Shown here: positions 1 to 8,868 of the stretch, one piece after another | Layout: every line of letters starts with the position of its first letter | How positions within the stretch are numbered: the stretch's first letter is position 1 | Assembly: GCF_030065885.1 (NCBI RefSeq) | Contig: NZ_JASJCS010000060.1 | Coordinates: 1-34,498, forward strand | From: Ilumatobacter sp. | GTDB taxonomy: Bacteria; Actinomycetota; Acidimicrobiia; Acidimicrobiales; Ilumatobacteraceae | DNA: 34,498 nucleotides | Reading direction: 5' to 3' | The notes under the pieces: model-generated | Told to the model about the DNA's origin: nothing | Seen by the model: only the letters and a program-made list of their open reading frames with translations | Databases searched by the model: none | Made by a program: the position numbers and the translations under genes

Positions 1-214
1 GAACTCGGGGTTCGTGGCGCGGACGTGCTGCGCCGGGTGGTGCCGTTCCGCAATCATCTGCTGGCGGGCATCGGGTTCGTGAGGCGCTGGCGCTCGCCGC
101 TTGAGTCCGATGGACTCGAACTCGGGGTTCGTGGCGCGGACGTGCTGCGCCGGGTGGTGCCGTTCCGCAATCATCTGCTGGCGGGCATCGGGTTCGGCGA
201 GGCGCTGGCGCTCG
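1..214. repeat. Direct repeat, two copies with 117-bp offset, at the left contig edge
   Basis: Bases 1-79 are repeated at 118-196. The match resumes after a one-base length difference (81-96 against 199-214). The 21 bp between copies (97-117) are not repeated. It lies within the truncated reading frame. It is either a recent tandem duplication or an unresolved assembly overlap. Confidence 0.85.
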
Positions 215-222
215 AGGTCTGA
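1..222 (+). CDS. C-terminal fragment of an unidentified protein, truncated by the left edge
   Basis: The frame is open from the first base to the TGA at 220-222, with no convincing start, so this is probably the tail of a gene running in from the left. The encoded peptide contains the segment LRRVVPFRNHLLAGIGF twice, because the DNA is a 117-bp-offset direct repeat; 117 is a multiple of three, so the frame is kept. The second copy ends in GEALALEV and stop. The first copy has lost one base after GIGF, and in its shifted frame would have ended EALALAA-stop. I do not recognise the family. The gene converges on the lamin-tail gene, whose stop is 16 bp away. Because the repeat sits exactly at the contig edge, the duplication may be an assembly artefact and only copy 2 may be real. 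Confidence 0.35.
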   Translation, partial: ELGVRGADVLRRVVPFRNHLLAGIGFVRRWRSPLESDGLELGVRGADVLRRVVPFRNHLLAGIGFGEALALEV

Positions 223-238
223 CCGGTCGATGCCGGGC

Positions 239-3200
239 TCAGCCGAGCTCGATCCGGGAGCCCGACAGCTGGATGGTCGCCGCCAGCACATGGTCGCCGT
301 GCAGCGACGAGCCGTTCACCTGCACCTTGCCGTTCGGTGCGATCAGCGCGCCGCTCCACGACACGCTGCTGCCCGAGACCCCGATCGCCGTGTCGTCGCA
401 CGACCCCTGGGTGGTGAACACGCTCGGCAGGCCGGGCTCGAAGGGCGACATCGTGACACCGCCCGAGATCGTGACCTTGCCCGTCGCCACGATCGTGACG
501 CCCGTCAGGTCGGGCGCCGAACCGCTGATCGTGACATCGCCGTCGACGAGGTGGATGCCGGGCTCGACGGTCCCGCCGCTGACGGTCCAGTCGCCGGCGT
601 GGCGACTCGTCGCGCGCCCGGCGAGTGCCTCGAACGTCCACGGCAGGGTCGGCAGCACGAGCGCGCCGTCCTGGACCACGCCGGTGGAGCCGACGCGATG
701 GCCGATGTTCGCCTTCCCACCGTGCGAGATCGGACCGTCGACGACCACGTCCGAGCCCTGCACCAGCACGTCGCCGTTCGACCGGATCCCTCCGGCGACC
801 GAGATGCTGCTGCCCGTCAGCTTGAGGCCGGTCTTGCAGGCCGCGTCGGCCAGGGCGAGCAGCCCGAATCCCGACGTCTCGGGCCGGTCCGGCGGCACGC
901 TGCTGGTCGGCGGCGCAGTGGTGGTCGGCGGGACGGTGGTCGTCGTCGTGCTGGTCGCCGGCGTCGTCGGGGCGCACGCCTTCGAGTTCGTCGAGGCCGT
1001 GCCGCGGTAGCGGTTGGTCCAGTCGCCGTCGGGGATCACCTTGACGCCGCGTGACGGGATCGGCAGCCACACGAACTGGACCTCGGCGACGTCGATCGTG
1101 CCGGTGTGCAGCACGTTCCCGGCGATCTGCAGCCGGTAGCCGAGGGGTCCGGGACCCGACTCGTGGCGGACCCGGAACTTGTAGCGACCCTCGTGCTCGC
1201 CGTCGACGGCGGCGCACATCGCGGTCACGCGCACCTTGGCCTCACCCGTCGGTGCCGTCGTGGGCGGCACGCTGGTGGTCGGCACGGTGGTGGGCGGCAC
1301 GGTGGTCGGCGGCACCGTCGTCGACGGCACCGTGGTCGACGGCGGTGGTGGCACGACACACGTGTTGGCGGCACCGGGCGTCCCGTGGTCGCCGCGTGAC
1401 CCGTACTCGGTGACCGACGTGCACCAGTTGGCGGCCACGCTGTTGTCGGCCGAGAGCTCGCGCAGCGATGCCGACGACCCGGAGGTGAAGGGCAGCGGCC
1501 GGTCCACCGTCCATGTCACGCGATCGACCCACACGAGCTCGGCGTCGAGCAACGTGACCTCGTCCTCGCTGTTGGTGAGCGGGAAGTCGGCGCCGAACGA
1601 GTAGTCGACCGGGACGTCGCCGTTGATGGCCGGGTCGAGGTCGCGGCCCAGGACCGCGGTGTCACCGGGCTGCAGGACCCAGGGGTCACCCCGATCGATC
1701 GTGTGCCGGCCTGCATCGTCGTCGCGCAGGTGCCAGCCGTTGATGTCGATCGGTTGGTCGGCGTGGTTGGTCAGCTCGATCCACTCGCCGACCGTGTCGC
1801 TCGCCCCACGGGGATCGACGTGCAGTTCGCTGATCACCACGTCGCGATGCTCGAGCGGCGTGCAGTCGTTCGGCGCACCCGGGGTGCCGAGGTCGCCGAG
1901 CCCGTACTGGGGACCGGAGACGCACCAGCCGTCGGGCACATTGGCCACCGACGCACCGTTCGGGCGCAGCCAGGCACGGTCCCAGCGGACCGTGTCGACG
2001 GGCTGACCGTACTGATCGCTCACCGAGAGCGTGTCCGCGTCGTTCGTGAGCGCGACCGAGTCGGCGTAGGCGTAGTCGATCACGGCGCCGCCGTTGCGGC
2101 TCGCGTCGGCGGATCGGCCGAGCACGGCGTAGCCGCCCGCAGGCAGCACGACCGAGGTCTCGATGACGTGCAGGTCGGAGTCGCCGTCGCCGACTGACCA
2201 GCCGCGGAGGTCGACGTCGTCGGGGGTGGCGTTGCGGAGCTCGAACCACTCGCCGTCGCTGTCGCTGACTGCGGCCGGATTGCGCATGATCTCGACGATC
2301 GAGACGGCCGGCGGTGCTGGCGGTGCCTCGCAGGTGCCGAGCGTGCCCGGGGAGCCGAAGTCGCCCCCGGCCCAGCGGGCGGTCGATGCGCACCAGTTCG
2401 GCCCGAGTGCGTTGTCGGCCGATGGGAAGCCGAGCGTGATCGAGTGCCCCGACGGGATCGGGAACAGTCGGTCGGCGCTCCAGTCGACCCGATCGACGAT
2501 GGCACCGTCGCGGTCGGTGAGGACGATGCGGCTCGATCGGTTGTAGAGCGGCAGGTCCGGTTCGGTGCCGTAGACGTATTGGGGGGTCACGTCGCCGTTG
2601 CGTTCCGTGTCGTCGGACGCTGCCAGCACGGCGAACTCGCCGGGCTCGATCTTGAGCGAGTCGATCGTGTGGACCTTCCAGTCGCCGGCGGTGACGGTCC
2701 AGCCGTCCAGATCGACGCTCCGGTCGCCGAGGTTGGCCAGCTCGAACCACTCGGCAGCCCGCTCACCCGTCGGCGTCTCCGGGTCGAACATGACCTCGGT
2801 GATCACGATCGGCGAGGCGCCGGGCGCGGTGCACCAGGTGGGCTCACCAGGTGTGCCGAGGTCGCCGTACGCCCACGGTGTGGTCGCCGTGCACCAGTTC
2901 GACGCCTGCAGGTTGTCCTCGCCCGGATCGATCAGCGACATCGACGCCCCGTTGGGGTCGGGGAACGATCGTCCGTTGTCCCACCGGACGCGATCGACCT
3001 GGATCCCGCGCGTGTCGGCGATCACCAGTTCGTCGAAGTCGTTGTGCAGACGCATCGCCCGCCCGTAGGCGTAGTCGACGCCGACGGCGCCATTGCCCTC
3101 GGTGGCGATGCCGAACACCGCGTAGCCGCCGGGAGCGACCACGAGCGGTGCGTCGACGGTGAACCGGTCGCCGTCGTCGTCCTTGACCGTCCAGCCCGCC

Positions 3201-3895
3201 ATGTCGACGGGCTGATCGCCGTCGTTGAACACCTCGAAGAACTCGCCGGCGTAGTCGGAGGTCCGCCGGGGGTTCTGCAGGATCTCGGTGATCACGAGGG
3301 GCTCCGCCGGCTCACCGCACTCGTTGGGGGCGCCCGGGCTACCGAGGTCGCCCCGCGTCATGATCGTGGTCGACGGGCACCAGGTCGACACCGCATCGTT
3401 GTCGAGGAGGATGTCCCGCATCGCCAGCGAGCGGCCGGACGGCACCTCGATGCCGCTGCCCGGATGCCAGTCGACGCGGTCGATCTCCTTGCCGTCCTCG
3501 TCGCTCAGGATGATCCGGTCGCCGCGGTTGAGCAGCACGAGGGCGTTTCCGTAGACCCAGTCCGGTTCGGCGCCGCCGTTGGTGTAGGCGTCGGCGGTTC
3601 GCGTCAGCACCACCCGCTCGCCGGGTGCGATCGTCAGCGCCGGCAGCGTGACCCGGTCGCGCTTGCCGTCGGTGATCGTCCAGCCCTCGAGGTCGTCGGA
3701 CTCGTCGCCGCGGTTGGTGAGCTCGATCCATTCCCCGCGCGAGTCGTAGACGTCGCGCGGGTTGATCATGATCTCCGAGACGACGACATCCGGTCCGATC
3801 GACGCGCCGGCCGTCCCGCCGGTCATCGTGATGGTCATCGTCCCCGCGCTCGCCATGGCGGCGAGGACACCAATTCCCGCTTTGGTGATTCGCAC
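239..3895 (-). CDS. Secreted multi-lamin-tail-domain protein with Thr/Pro linkers
   Basis: This 1218-residue protein probably acts outside the cell. It starts at GTG (3893-3895), and residues 1-32 look like a signal peptide (Arg/Lys n-region, then a hydrophobic Ala/Gly/Thr stretch). Five lamin-tail (LTD) repeats follow at about 37-193, 199-356, 362-522, 531-678 and 686-846. Each opens with a V-I-(S/T/V)-E-(I/L/V) strand, has a GEW-(I/F)-E-L-like motif and a GW turn, and closes with WC...GD-x-G-(S/T)-PG...C, giving two cysteines per repeat that could form a disulfide. A PPTTVP linker (about 848-883), a small beta domain (886-975), a second Thr linker (976-1002) and a Gly/Ser-rich beta-repeat domain (1008-1218, with VTISG and VSWSG-like strands) complete it. 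LTDs are often found in secreted bacterial proteins tied to nucleases or the cell surface; no nuclease motif is visible. Role unknown, perhaps surface adhesion or scaffold. Divergent from the aminotransferase, 116 bp apart. Confidence 0.85.
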   Translation of the reverse strand: MRITKAGIGVLAAMASAGTMTITMTGGTAGASIGPDVVVSEIMINPRDVYDSRGEWIELTNRGDESDDLEGWTITDGKRDRVTLPALTIAPGERVVLTRTADAYTNGGAEPDWVYGNALVLLNRGDRIILSDEDGKEIDRVDWHPGSGIEVPSGRSLAMRDILLDNDAVSTWCPSTTIMTRGDLGSPGAPNECGEPAEPLVITEILQNPRRTSDYAGEFFEVFNDGDQPVDMAGWTVKDDDGDRFTVDAPLVVAPGGYAVFGIATEGNGAVGVDYAYGRAMRLHNDFDELVIADTRGIQVDRVRWDNGRSFPDPNGASMSLIDPGEDNLQASNWCTATTPWAYGDLGTPGEPTWCTAPGASPIVITEVMFDPETPTGERAAEWFELANLGDRSVDLDGWTVTAGDWKVHTIDSLKIEPGEFAVLAASDDTERNGDVTPQYVYGTEPDLPLYNRSSRIVLTDRDGAIVDRVDWSADRLFPIPSGHSITLGFPSADNALGPNWCASTARWAGGDFGSPGTLGTCEAPPAPPAVSIVEIMRNPAAVSDSDGEWFELRNATPDDVDLRGWSVGDGDSDLHVIETSVVLPAGGYAVLGRSADASRNGGAVIDYAYADSVALTNDADTLSVSDQYGQPVDTVRWDRAWLRPNGASVANVPDGWCVSGPQYGLGDLGTPGAPNDCTPLEHRDVVISELHVDPRGASDTVGEWIELTNHADQPIDINGWHLRDDDAGRHTIDRGDPWVLQPGDTAVLGRDLDPAINGDVPVDYSFGADFPLTNSEDEVTLLDAELVWVDRVTWTVDRPLPFTSGSSASLRELSADNSVAANWCTSVTEYGSRGDHGTPGAANTCVVPPPPSTTVPSTTVPPTTVPPTTVPTTSVPPTTAPTGEAKVRVTAMCAAVDGEHEGRYKFRVRHESGPGPLGYRLQIAGNVLHTGTIDVAEVQFVWLPIPSRGVKVIPDGDWTNRYRGTASTNSKACAPTTPATSTTTTTVPPTTTAPPTSSVPPDRPETSGFGLLALADAACKTGLKLTGSSISVAGGIRSNGDVLVQGSDVVVDGPISHGGKANIGHRVGSTGVVQDGALVLPTLPWTFEALAGRATSRHAGDWTVSGGTVEPGIHLVDGDVTISGSAPDLTGVTIVATGKVTISGGVTMSPFEPGLPSVFTTQGSCDDTAIGVSGSSVSWSGALIAPNGKVQVNGSSLHGDHVLAATIQLSGSRIELG

Positions 3896-4011
3896 GGCAT
3901 CTTCATCGGCCGGTGGCGGCGATCCGCTGCGTCAAGATTGGTTCAGGGTCTCCGCTGCGGCCGACCGCCGGAGGTGGGCCGTCCCGGCCGGAGTGTGCAT
4001 AGGCTCGCGGT

Positions 4012-5241
4012 ATGTCGCACCTCTCGAACGTGTGGTTCAAGGTGACCGACCTCCAGATCGCCACCGGTCGCGGGTGTCGGGTCACCACGGTCGATGGACA
4101 CGACTACCTCGACTTCGCCGCGGGCATCGCCGTGAACTCGACCGGTCACTGCCATCCGAAGGTCACCGCCGCCATCTCCGAGCAGGCCGAGCGGTTGATC
4201 CACGGCCAGGTCAACACCATGACCCACGACCGGCTCGAGCCCCTCGCGGCGAAGCTCGCCGACATCACGCCCGGGCCCATCGACACGTTCTTCTTCGCCA
4301 GCTCCGGCGCCGAGATCACCGAGGCCGCGGTCAAGCTCGCGAAGCGGGCGACCGGGCGACCGAACGTGATCGTCTTCCAGGGTTCGTTCCACGGCCGTAC
4401 CCATCTCGCGATGGCGATGACGACGTCGAAGACGTCGTACCGGGCGGGATACGCCCCGCTGCCGAGCGGCGTGTTCGTGGCGCCCTTCCCCGACCCGCTG
4501 GCATCGGACCAGGAAACGACGATCAACGCCTCGCTCCGCTCGTTCGACCGGTTGCTCGTGACGCAGACCGCGCCGGGCGAGACAGCGGCCGTCGTGATGG
4601 AGCCGGTGCTCGGCGAAGGCGGCTACATCCCGGCGCCGCAGGCATTCGTCGAGGGCATCGCCGAGCGATGCCGCGAGCACGGCATCCTCTTCGTCGCCGA
4701 CGAGGTGCAGAGCGGCTTCGGTCGCACGGGCGAGTGGTTCGCCGTCGACCGGTTCGAGGTCGAGCCCGACATCATCTGCATGGCCAAGGGCATCGCATCG
4801 GGGTTCCCGTTCGCCGCCCTGGGTACCCGGCGCGAGCTCGACGACCTGTGGCCGACCGGCAGCCACGGCGGTACGTACGGCGGCAACCCGATCGGGTGCG
4901 CGGCGGCGCTGGCCACGATCGAGGTGATGAGCGAGCCGGGCTTCCTCGACAACGTGCGGGCCCGCGGCAACCAGCTCCGCGACGGCCTCAGCGAGCTGAA
5001 GGAGCGCTTCCCCGAGCTCCGTCAGGTCCGCGGGCCCGGGCTGATGGTGGCCTCCAGCTTCGACCACGCCGAGCGCGTGCCGCCGGTGCTCGAGCACTGT
5101 CTCCACGACGGCCACCTCATCCTGATGAGCACCGGCACCGACGGCAACATCATCCGCTGGATGCCCCCGCTCGTGGTGACCGCGGCCGAGATCGACGAGG
5201 CGGTCGACGCGTTCGCGGACGCGCTCAAGGCGACGGCCTGA
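4012..5241 (+). CDS. Class III (GabT/ornithine-type) PLP-dependent aminotransferase
   Basis: A cytosolic fold-type I PLP enzyme of 409 residues, the usual length. Visible landmarks are the phosphate-binding SSGAE at 98-102, FHGRT (126-130), MEPVLGEGG (196-204), the cofactor Asp230 in FVADEVQSGFGRTG, the Schiff-base lysine K259 in CMAKGIASG, and GGTYGGNP near 286-293. The family transfers an omega-amino group (4-aminobutyrate, ornithine, acetylornithine, putrescine and similar) to 2-oxoglutarate; the substrate cannot be read from sequence alone. The start is the first ATG, beginning MSHLSNVWFK. A MarR-family regulator follows after 7 bp and is probably co-transcribed, which suggests catabolic control by a metabolite. 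No succinate-semialdehyde dehydrogenase lies beside it, so a GABA-specific assignment is not supported. Confidence 0.9.
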   Translation: MSHLSNVWFKVTDLQIATGRGCRVTTVDGHDYLDFAAGIAVNSTGHCHPKVTAAISEQAERLIHGQVNTMTHDRLEPLAAKLADITPGPIDTFFFASSGAEITEAAVKLAKRATGRPNVIVFQGSFHGRTHLAMAMTTSKTSYRAGYAPLPSGVFVAPFPDPLASDQETTINASLRSFDRLLVTQTAPGETAAVVMEPVLGEGGYIPAPQAFVEGIAERCREHGILFVADEVQSGFGRTGEWFAVDRFEVEPDIICMAKGIASGFPFAALGTRRELDDLWPTGSHGGTYGGNPIGCAAALATIEVMSEPGFLDNVRARGNQLRDGLSELKERFPELRQVRGPGLMVASSFDHAERVPPVLEHCLHDGHLILMSTGTDGNIIRWMPPLVVTAAEIDEAVDAFADALKATA

Positions 5242-5248
5242 CGCACCG

Positions 5249-5722
5249 ATGCCGCGCCTCGACGCCACACGGTTGACGGCCTGGCGCGAGCTTCAGTCGA
5301 TCGTCAGCGACGTCGCTCGCGCGATCGACGACGACGTCCGGTCGGAGTGGGCGGTGCCGCTCGGCTCGTTCGAGGTGCTGGCGGCGCTGCGCGACCTCGG
5401 CGGACTGGCCCGCCCGATCGACGTGGCGGCCGCCATGCGGATCCCGCCGTCGAGCCTGAGCCGGCGCCTCGATCGGCTGGAGGAGGAGGGCTGGGTCGCG
5501 CGGCACCGCAACGTCGACCCCGACGACCACCGCGCCGTCGACGTCGAGCTGACGCCGCGCGGGCGGGCGCTCTGGCGCGAGATGAACATCACGTTCCGGC
5601 GATCGGTGCAGGAGCGCTTTGCGGCGCGACTGACCGACGACCAGATCGCCGCGGTGACCGCACTGAACTCGGTGCTGGGCACCGTCGCCGACGACGAGCT
5701 CGTCGACGACGGTGCCGGCTGA
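5249..5722 (+). CDS. MarR-family transcriptional regulator
   Basis: A 157-residue winged-helix protein typical of MarR repressors in length and layout. The DNA-binding part covers about residues 38-100: an Asp-Val-Ala-Ala-Ala-Met helix, the recognition helix PPSSLSRRLDRLEEEGWV, and a wing carrying R-x-x-x-x-D-D-H-R, the characteristic family motif. Helices at both ends would form the dimer interface. It lies 7 bp after the aminotransferase stop on the same strand, so it probably forms an operon with it and may control it or the convergent MMPL exporter, whose stop is 9 bp away. MarR proteins usually sense small aromatic or phenolic ligands or oxidants; no redox cysteine is present, so ligand sensing is likelier. 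Confidence 0.9.
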   Translation: MPRLDATRLTAWRELQSIVSDVARAIDDDVRSEWAVPLGSFEVLAALRDLGGLARPIDVAAAMRIPPSSLSRRLDRLEEEGWVARHRNVDPDDHRAVDVELTPRGRALWREMNITFRRSVQERFAARLTDDQIAAVTALNSVLGTVADDELVDDGAG

Positions 5723-5731
5723 GCCGGGTGG

Positions 5732-8107
5732 CTACGAGACCGGCACCGGTTCTCGCACCTCGTCGGGTTCGTCGTCGGAGCGGTCGGGCGGGGACTCCGA
5801 GGGGGGAGCGTGCAGCTGGTCGAGCGCCGGGCCCTCGACGTTGAGGCGCGGCAGACGGCGATCGAGCCAACCGGGGATCCACCAGTTGCGGCTGCCCAGC
5901 AGCTCCATCGTGGCCGGCACGAGCAGCATGCGGACGAGCGTTGCGTCGAGGAGCACAGCCAGCGCGAGGCCGGTGCCGAACAGCTTCACGATGCGGTCGT
6001 CCTCGAGCAGGAACGAGCCGAAGACCACCACCATGATCGCGGCCGCGGCGCTGATGACCCGCGCTGTTGCAGCGAGACCGTCTGCGACGGAGTTGACGGC
6101 GTCACCGGTGCGGTCGTACTCCTCCTTGATGCGCGAGAGCAGGAAGACCTCGTAGTCCATCGAGAGGCCGAACACGATCGCGAACAGCATCATCGGGATG
6201 AACGGCTCGATCGGAGCCGCCTCGATGCCGGTCAGGCCGCCGAACCAGCCCCACTGGAAGATCGCGACCACGACGCCGTAGGCCGCCGAGATCGACAGCA
6301 TGTTCATGATCACGGCCTTGAGCGGCACGAGCAGCGAGCGGAACACCATCATCAACAGCAGGAACGACACGCCGAGCACGGCGGTGTAGAAGATGATGAT
6401 CCGGCCGCCGAGGAAGTCGCTGAAGTCGATGTTGGCGGGCACCGCACCGGTCAGGTTGGCCTCGACACCGGTGCCGTCGACGATCGGCGGGATCACGTCG
6501 TCGCGCAGGCGGAGCACGGTGCGCTCGGTGTCGGCGTCCTGCGGCGCCGTCTCGGGGATGATCTGCAGCAGGAACGCCTCGGAGGTCGCGGGGTCGTCCT
6601 GGTTGCTCGGGAACGGCGGCGAGACCCGGTTGATGCCCGGGTCGGCGGCGATCGCCGAGCTGAGCGCCTCCAGCGTGGCGGCGTCGCCCGGGTCGTCGAC
6701 CTCGGCGGCGAGCAGGAACGGGCCGTTGAAGCCAGGGCCGAAGCCCTCGGCGACGAGCTCGTAGGCCTGCCGGGTGGTGGTCTCCTCGCTGAAGTTGCCC
6801 TCGTCGGAGAAGCCGAGCCGCAACCCGAGCACGGGGGCGCTGAGCGCGAGCAGCACACCGCCGCCGAGCAGCACGTACGTCCACGGCCGGGCCTGGATCT
6901 GATGGCTCCACCTGTAGGCGATGGTGTCGCGCAGCGGCCGCTCGCGCCGCGGTGGCACGATCTCGCGGAGCGGCTTCACGGCGAAGCTGGCGACGATCGT
7001 CGCCGCCGCGAAGATGCCACCGATCGCACCGAGCACTGGGATGCCGAGACCGATGCCGAGCAGCGCGATGGCCACGAAGCCCGCGGCGATCAGGCCGCGC
7101 CAACGGGTGACCTCGATGCGCGACGTGGTCAGCGAGATCATCGCAGGCAGCAACGTCATCGAGGCGACCAGTGTGACGGCGACCGTCGTGGCCGCGGCGA
7201 TGCCGAGCCCGGCCACGAACTGCAAGCCGATCAGCAACATGCCGAGCAGCGAGAGCACCACCGTGATGCCGGCGAACATGACCGCGCGCCCGGCGGTGTC
7301 CATCGCCCCGAGCACCGCCTGCTCGGGGGTGGAGCCGGTCCGGGTCAGCTCGCGGTATCGGGTGACGATGAAGAGCGCGTAGTCGATGCCGACGCCGAGC
7401 CCGATCATGATGCCGATCAGAGGTGCGAAGTCGGGGATGGTGAAGGCGTTCGTCAGCAGTGTCACGAGGCCGATGCCCGTGCCGACCCCGGCGAGCGCGA
7501 TGCCGATCGGGAGGCCCATCGCCAGCACCGAACCGAACGCAACGATCAGCACGACGATCGCGAACGCGAGGCCGATGAGCTCGGATTCGGGCGGCTCGAA
7601 CTCGGCGAGCGCCTGGCCGCCGACCTCGATCCGCAACCCCGCGATCTCCGACTCGACCTCCGCGGCGAGCTCGTTGATCTCGACGCCGATCTCGCCCGAC
7701 TCGGTCTGGTCGACGTCGTTCGCCAGGTTGACCTGCGCGAACGCGATCGTGCCGTCCTCGGAGATCTGCTGCGCGCCGAGCTCGGTGTACGGGCTGACGA
7801 CGGTGACGCCGTCGAGCTCGTCGACCTCCTCGAAGACCCGGGTCATCTCGGCCTCGACCTCGGCGCGATCGACACCGTCCTCGGACTGGAACACGATCGA
7901 GCCGCCGAACGAGCTGCCGGCGCCGGGGAAGTACTCCTCGACGGTCTCGAAGCCGCGCGTGCTCTCGGAGGCGGGGGTCTCGAACTCGCCGTTGAAGGCG
8001 GAGCCGACGGCGGCGCCGACGGCGTTGGCGCCGACGATCGCGGCGACCCAGATCGCGACGACGAGCCAGCGGTGTTGGTAGCACCAGCGTGCGAGGGAGC
8101 GGTACAT
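5732..8107 (-). CDS. MMPL-family RND-type membrane transporter
   Basis: An inner-membrane exporter of 791 residues with the duplicated RND/MMPL plan: one N-terminal membrane helix, a soluble domain, a membrane bundle, then a second soluble domain and bundle. Each bundle carries the family hallmark: G-I-D-Y-A-L-F-I-V-T-R-Y-R-E in the first and S-M-D-Y-E-V-F-L-L-S-R-I in the second. The Asp-Tyr pairs are thought to couple transport to the proton gradient. The C-terminus is a short charged Pro/Asp tail. I chose the ATG at 8105-8107 (MYRSLARWCYQHRW) because AGGAG lies 10 nt upstream; the frame stays open another 80 codons but that stretch is not protein-like. The divergent TetR gene and shared operator-like sites suggest drug- or lipid-responsive control. 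The substrate is not evident. Confidence 0.92.
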   Translation of the reverse strand: MYRSLARWCYQHRWLVVAIWVAAIVGANAVGAAVGSAFNGEFETPASESTRGFETVEEYFPGAGSSFGGSIVFQSEDGVDRAEVEAEMTRVFEEVDELDGVTVVSPYTELGAQQISEDGTIAFAQVNLANDVDQTESGEIGVEINELAAEVESEIAGLRIEVGGQALAEFEPPESELIGLAFAIVVLIVAFGSVLAMGLPIGIALAGVGTGIGLVTLLTNAFTIPDFAPLIGIMIGLGVGIDYALFIVTRYRELTRTGSTPEQAVLGAMDTAGRAVMFAGITVVLSLLGMLLIGLQFVAGLGIAAATTVAVTLVASMTLLPAMISLTTSRIEVTRWRGLIAAGFVAIALLGIGLGIPVLGAIGGIFAAATIVASFAVKPLREIVPPRRERPLRDTIAYRWSHQIQARPWTYVLLGGGVLLALSAPVLGLRLGFSDEGNFSEETTTRQAYELVAEGFGPGFNGPFLLAAEVDDPGDAATLEALSSAIAADPGINRVSPPFPSNQDDPATSEAFLLQIIPETAPQDADTERTVLRLRDDVIPPIVDGTGVEANLTGAVPANIDFSDFLGGRIIIFYTAVLGVSFLLLMMVFRSLLVPLKAVIMNMLSISAAYGVVVAIFQWGWFGGLTGIEAAPIEPFIPMMLFAIVFGLSMDYEVFLLSRIKEEYDRTGDAVNSVADGLAATARVISAAAAIMVVVFGSFLLEDDRIVKLFGTGLALAVLLDATLVRMLLVPATMELLGSRNWWIPGWLDRRLPRLNVEGPALDQLHAPPSESPPDRSDDEPDEVREPVPVS

Positions 8108-8182
8108 GGGGGTGGTACTCCTGTGGGTGGGTGATGGCGGTTCGGGCTGTTCTACTCCAGATCGCCGAGTAACGCAACGGAG

Positions 8183-8246
8183 CCGTATCGATATGTGGCA
8201 TCCGTCACAACAGGACTGGGCACCTGGCCGGGGTATTCCGATACGG
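8183..8246. promoter_or_regulatory. Operator-like inverted repeats between MMPL exporter and TetR gene
   Basis: The 151-bp divergent spacer holds CCGTATCG at 8183-8190 and its exact inverse CGATACGG at 8239-8246. Each half is also locally symmetric: GTAT-CG-ATAT at 8185-8194 and GTAT-TCCG-ATAC at 8233-8244. The second is 13 bp before the TetR start codon. This fits autoregulation and control of the exporter by the TetR protein, but binding is inferred. Confidence 0.5.
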
Positions 8247-8258
8247 TGATGGTGCGAT

Positions 8259-8822
8259 ATGGCCCGACCGCTCAGCGAGACCGCACGCGCCAAGATGCTG
8301 TTGGCGACCCAGGAGATCGTGATGCTGCACGGCCTCGACGGGTTCACGATCGACGAGGTCAGCCGCCGGTCCGGTGTCGCGAAGTCGACGCTCTACCGGC
8401 ACTTCCGGACCGGCGACGAGCTGCTGTTGGTCGCCGTCGACGATCTGATCGAGGAGGTCGATGCGCCCGACACCGGCTCGCTGCGCGACGACCTGCGCGA
8501 GATGCTGAACACCTTCATGGCGGTCGCCGGCAACCCGAAGATCCGCCAGCTGTTCGTCTCGATCCTCAAGCGGTCGATCACCGACCCCGAGTTCGCCGCC
8601 ACGTTCCGCAACGTCAAGGAGCAGCGCCATGCGCCGCTGCGCGTCGTGCTCCAGCGGGCGATGGCGCGTGGCGAGGTCGATCCGAGCATCGACGTCGACC
8701 TGGCGATGCACATGGTCGAAGGCCCCTTCGTCTCGAAGCGGATGTTCGCCGACGAAGACGTGACGAGCCGCGACGCCGACGTGCTCGTCGAGCTCGTCGT
8801 ACGGGCGCTGGCCCCGCGCTGA
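8259..8822 (+). CDS. TetR/AcrR-family transcriptional repressor
   Basis: A 187-residue TetR-type regulator. Residues 10-55 are the N-terminal helix-turn-helix: helix 1 MLLATQEIVMLHG, then FTIDEVSRRSGVAKSTLYRHF, which is almost the textbook signature. The remaining helical part would be the ligand-binding and dimer domain. The gene starts at ATG 8259 and is divergent from the MMPL exporter across a spacer with symmetric GTAT-containing motifs, so the likely job is to repress the exporter (and itself) until a ligand, probably an exporter substrate, binds. The ABC ATPase gene begins 46 bp downstream on the same strand and may be read through from this promoter. Confidence 0.92.
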   Translation: MARPLSETARAKMLLATQEIVMLHGLDGFTIDEVSRRSGVAKSTLYRHFRTGDELLLVAVDDLIEEVDAPDTGSLRDDLREMLNTFMAVAGNPKIRQLFVSILKRSITDPEFAATFRNVKEQRHAPLRVVLQRAMARGEVDPSIDVDLAMHMVEGPFVSKRMFADEDVTSRDADVLVELVVRALAPR

Positions 8823-8868
8823 GCGCTCGTCGCGGGGCCGCTCTACGCTCGGCGGCGAGGGCAGCGAG

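Noticed and set aside
2444..4045. Long open frame (533 codons) on the plus strand across the lamin-tail gene
   Set aside because: It is antisense to a protein with clear repeats and signal peptide, is Arg/Val/Asp-rich and low in complexity, as expected for a shadow frame in high-GC DNA.
5810..8134. 774-codon plus-strand frame antisense to the MMPL exporter
   Set aside because: The MMPL gene has intact family motifs and a ribosome site. The antisense product is a run of His/Asp/Arg/Glu without any domain.
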